The notes beneath the pieces were generated by a model. The model searched no databases. It was given only the letters and a program-made list of their open reading frames with translations, and was not told the DNA's origin. DNA of 22,698 bases, from contig VGRU01000036.1 of assembly GCA_016875255.1 (NCBI GenBank), positions 1 to 22,698 of the forward strand, read 5' to 3'. Each line of letters begins with the position of its first letter. Within the stretch, counting starts at the first letter, position 1. Both the position numbers and the translations under genes were made by a program. Origin of the DNA: Deltaproteobacteria bacterium. GTDB taxonomy: Bacteria > Desulfobacterota > BSN033 > UBA1163. Below are positions 22,641 to 22,698 of this stretch, piece after piece.

Positions 22641-22698
22641 ATAAAATGATTAAACAACATGTGTAAGAAATTATTTGAATTCAGAAAAATGCCCGATG

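Noticed and set aside
22659..22698. ATG open to the right edge
   Set aside because: Thirteen codons and no ribosome site; not enough to call a gene.

Overview
The window reads as a chromosomal piece of an anaerobic bacterium, most likely Desulfobacterota-like (inference). Reasons: a gap-pgk-tpiA-secG-tRNA-Leu block, a pair of benzoyl-CoA reductase / 2-hydroxyacyl-CoA dehydratase family proteins, radical SAM proteins, and intergenic spacers packed with palindromic repeats. No ribosomal RNA, CRISPR array or intact transposase gene is visible.

Layout. (1) 1-2.9 kb, + strand: accessory DNA with two HNH endonuclease-like genes, a PD-(D/E)XK-like protein, and an addiction-module antitoxin followed by only the C-terminal half of its toxin. 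Three sites between or around these genes look like integron attC recombination sites, so this stretch may be the tail of a gene-cassette array. (2) 2.9-4.8 kb, - strand: dac (D-Ala-D-Ala carboxypeptidase) and pyrR. (3) 4.9-7.4 kb, + strand: two HgdB/BcrBC-family subunits. (4) 7.4-12.2 kb, - strand: HAL2/CysQ-like phosphatase, P-loop kinase, aminoglycoside-phosphotransferase-like kinase, GNAT acetyltransferase, PaaI-type thioesterase, nitroreductase. (5) 12.2-13.2 kb: gene-poor spacer with hairpins, a 176-bp repeat and a possible recombinase remnant. (6) 13.2-14.4 kb: AAA_14/DUF4143 ATPase. (7) 14.6-18.9 kb, - strand: gap, pgk, tpiA, secG and tRNA-Leu(GAG), i.e. lower glycolysis plus a Sec translocase subunit. 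(8) 19.2-22.6 kb: an unrecognised TPR-like protein, an FmdB zinc ribbon and two radical SAM proteins.

The most notable signals are non-coding. One is the set of attC-like sites among nuclease and toxin-antitoxin genes. Another is a collection of terminal-inverted-repeat elements, one of which carries a second repeat nested inside it. A third is that many spacers hold a long imperfect palindrome built from short repeated words, with the word differing from spacer to spacer. All calls come from reading the sequence; no database search was run.
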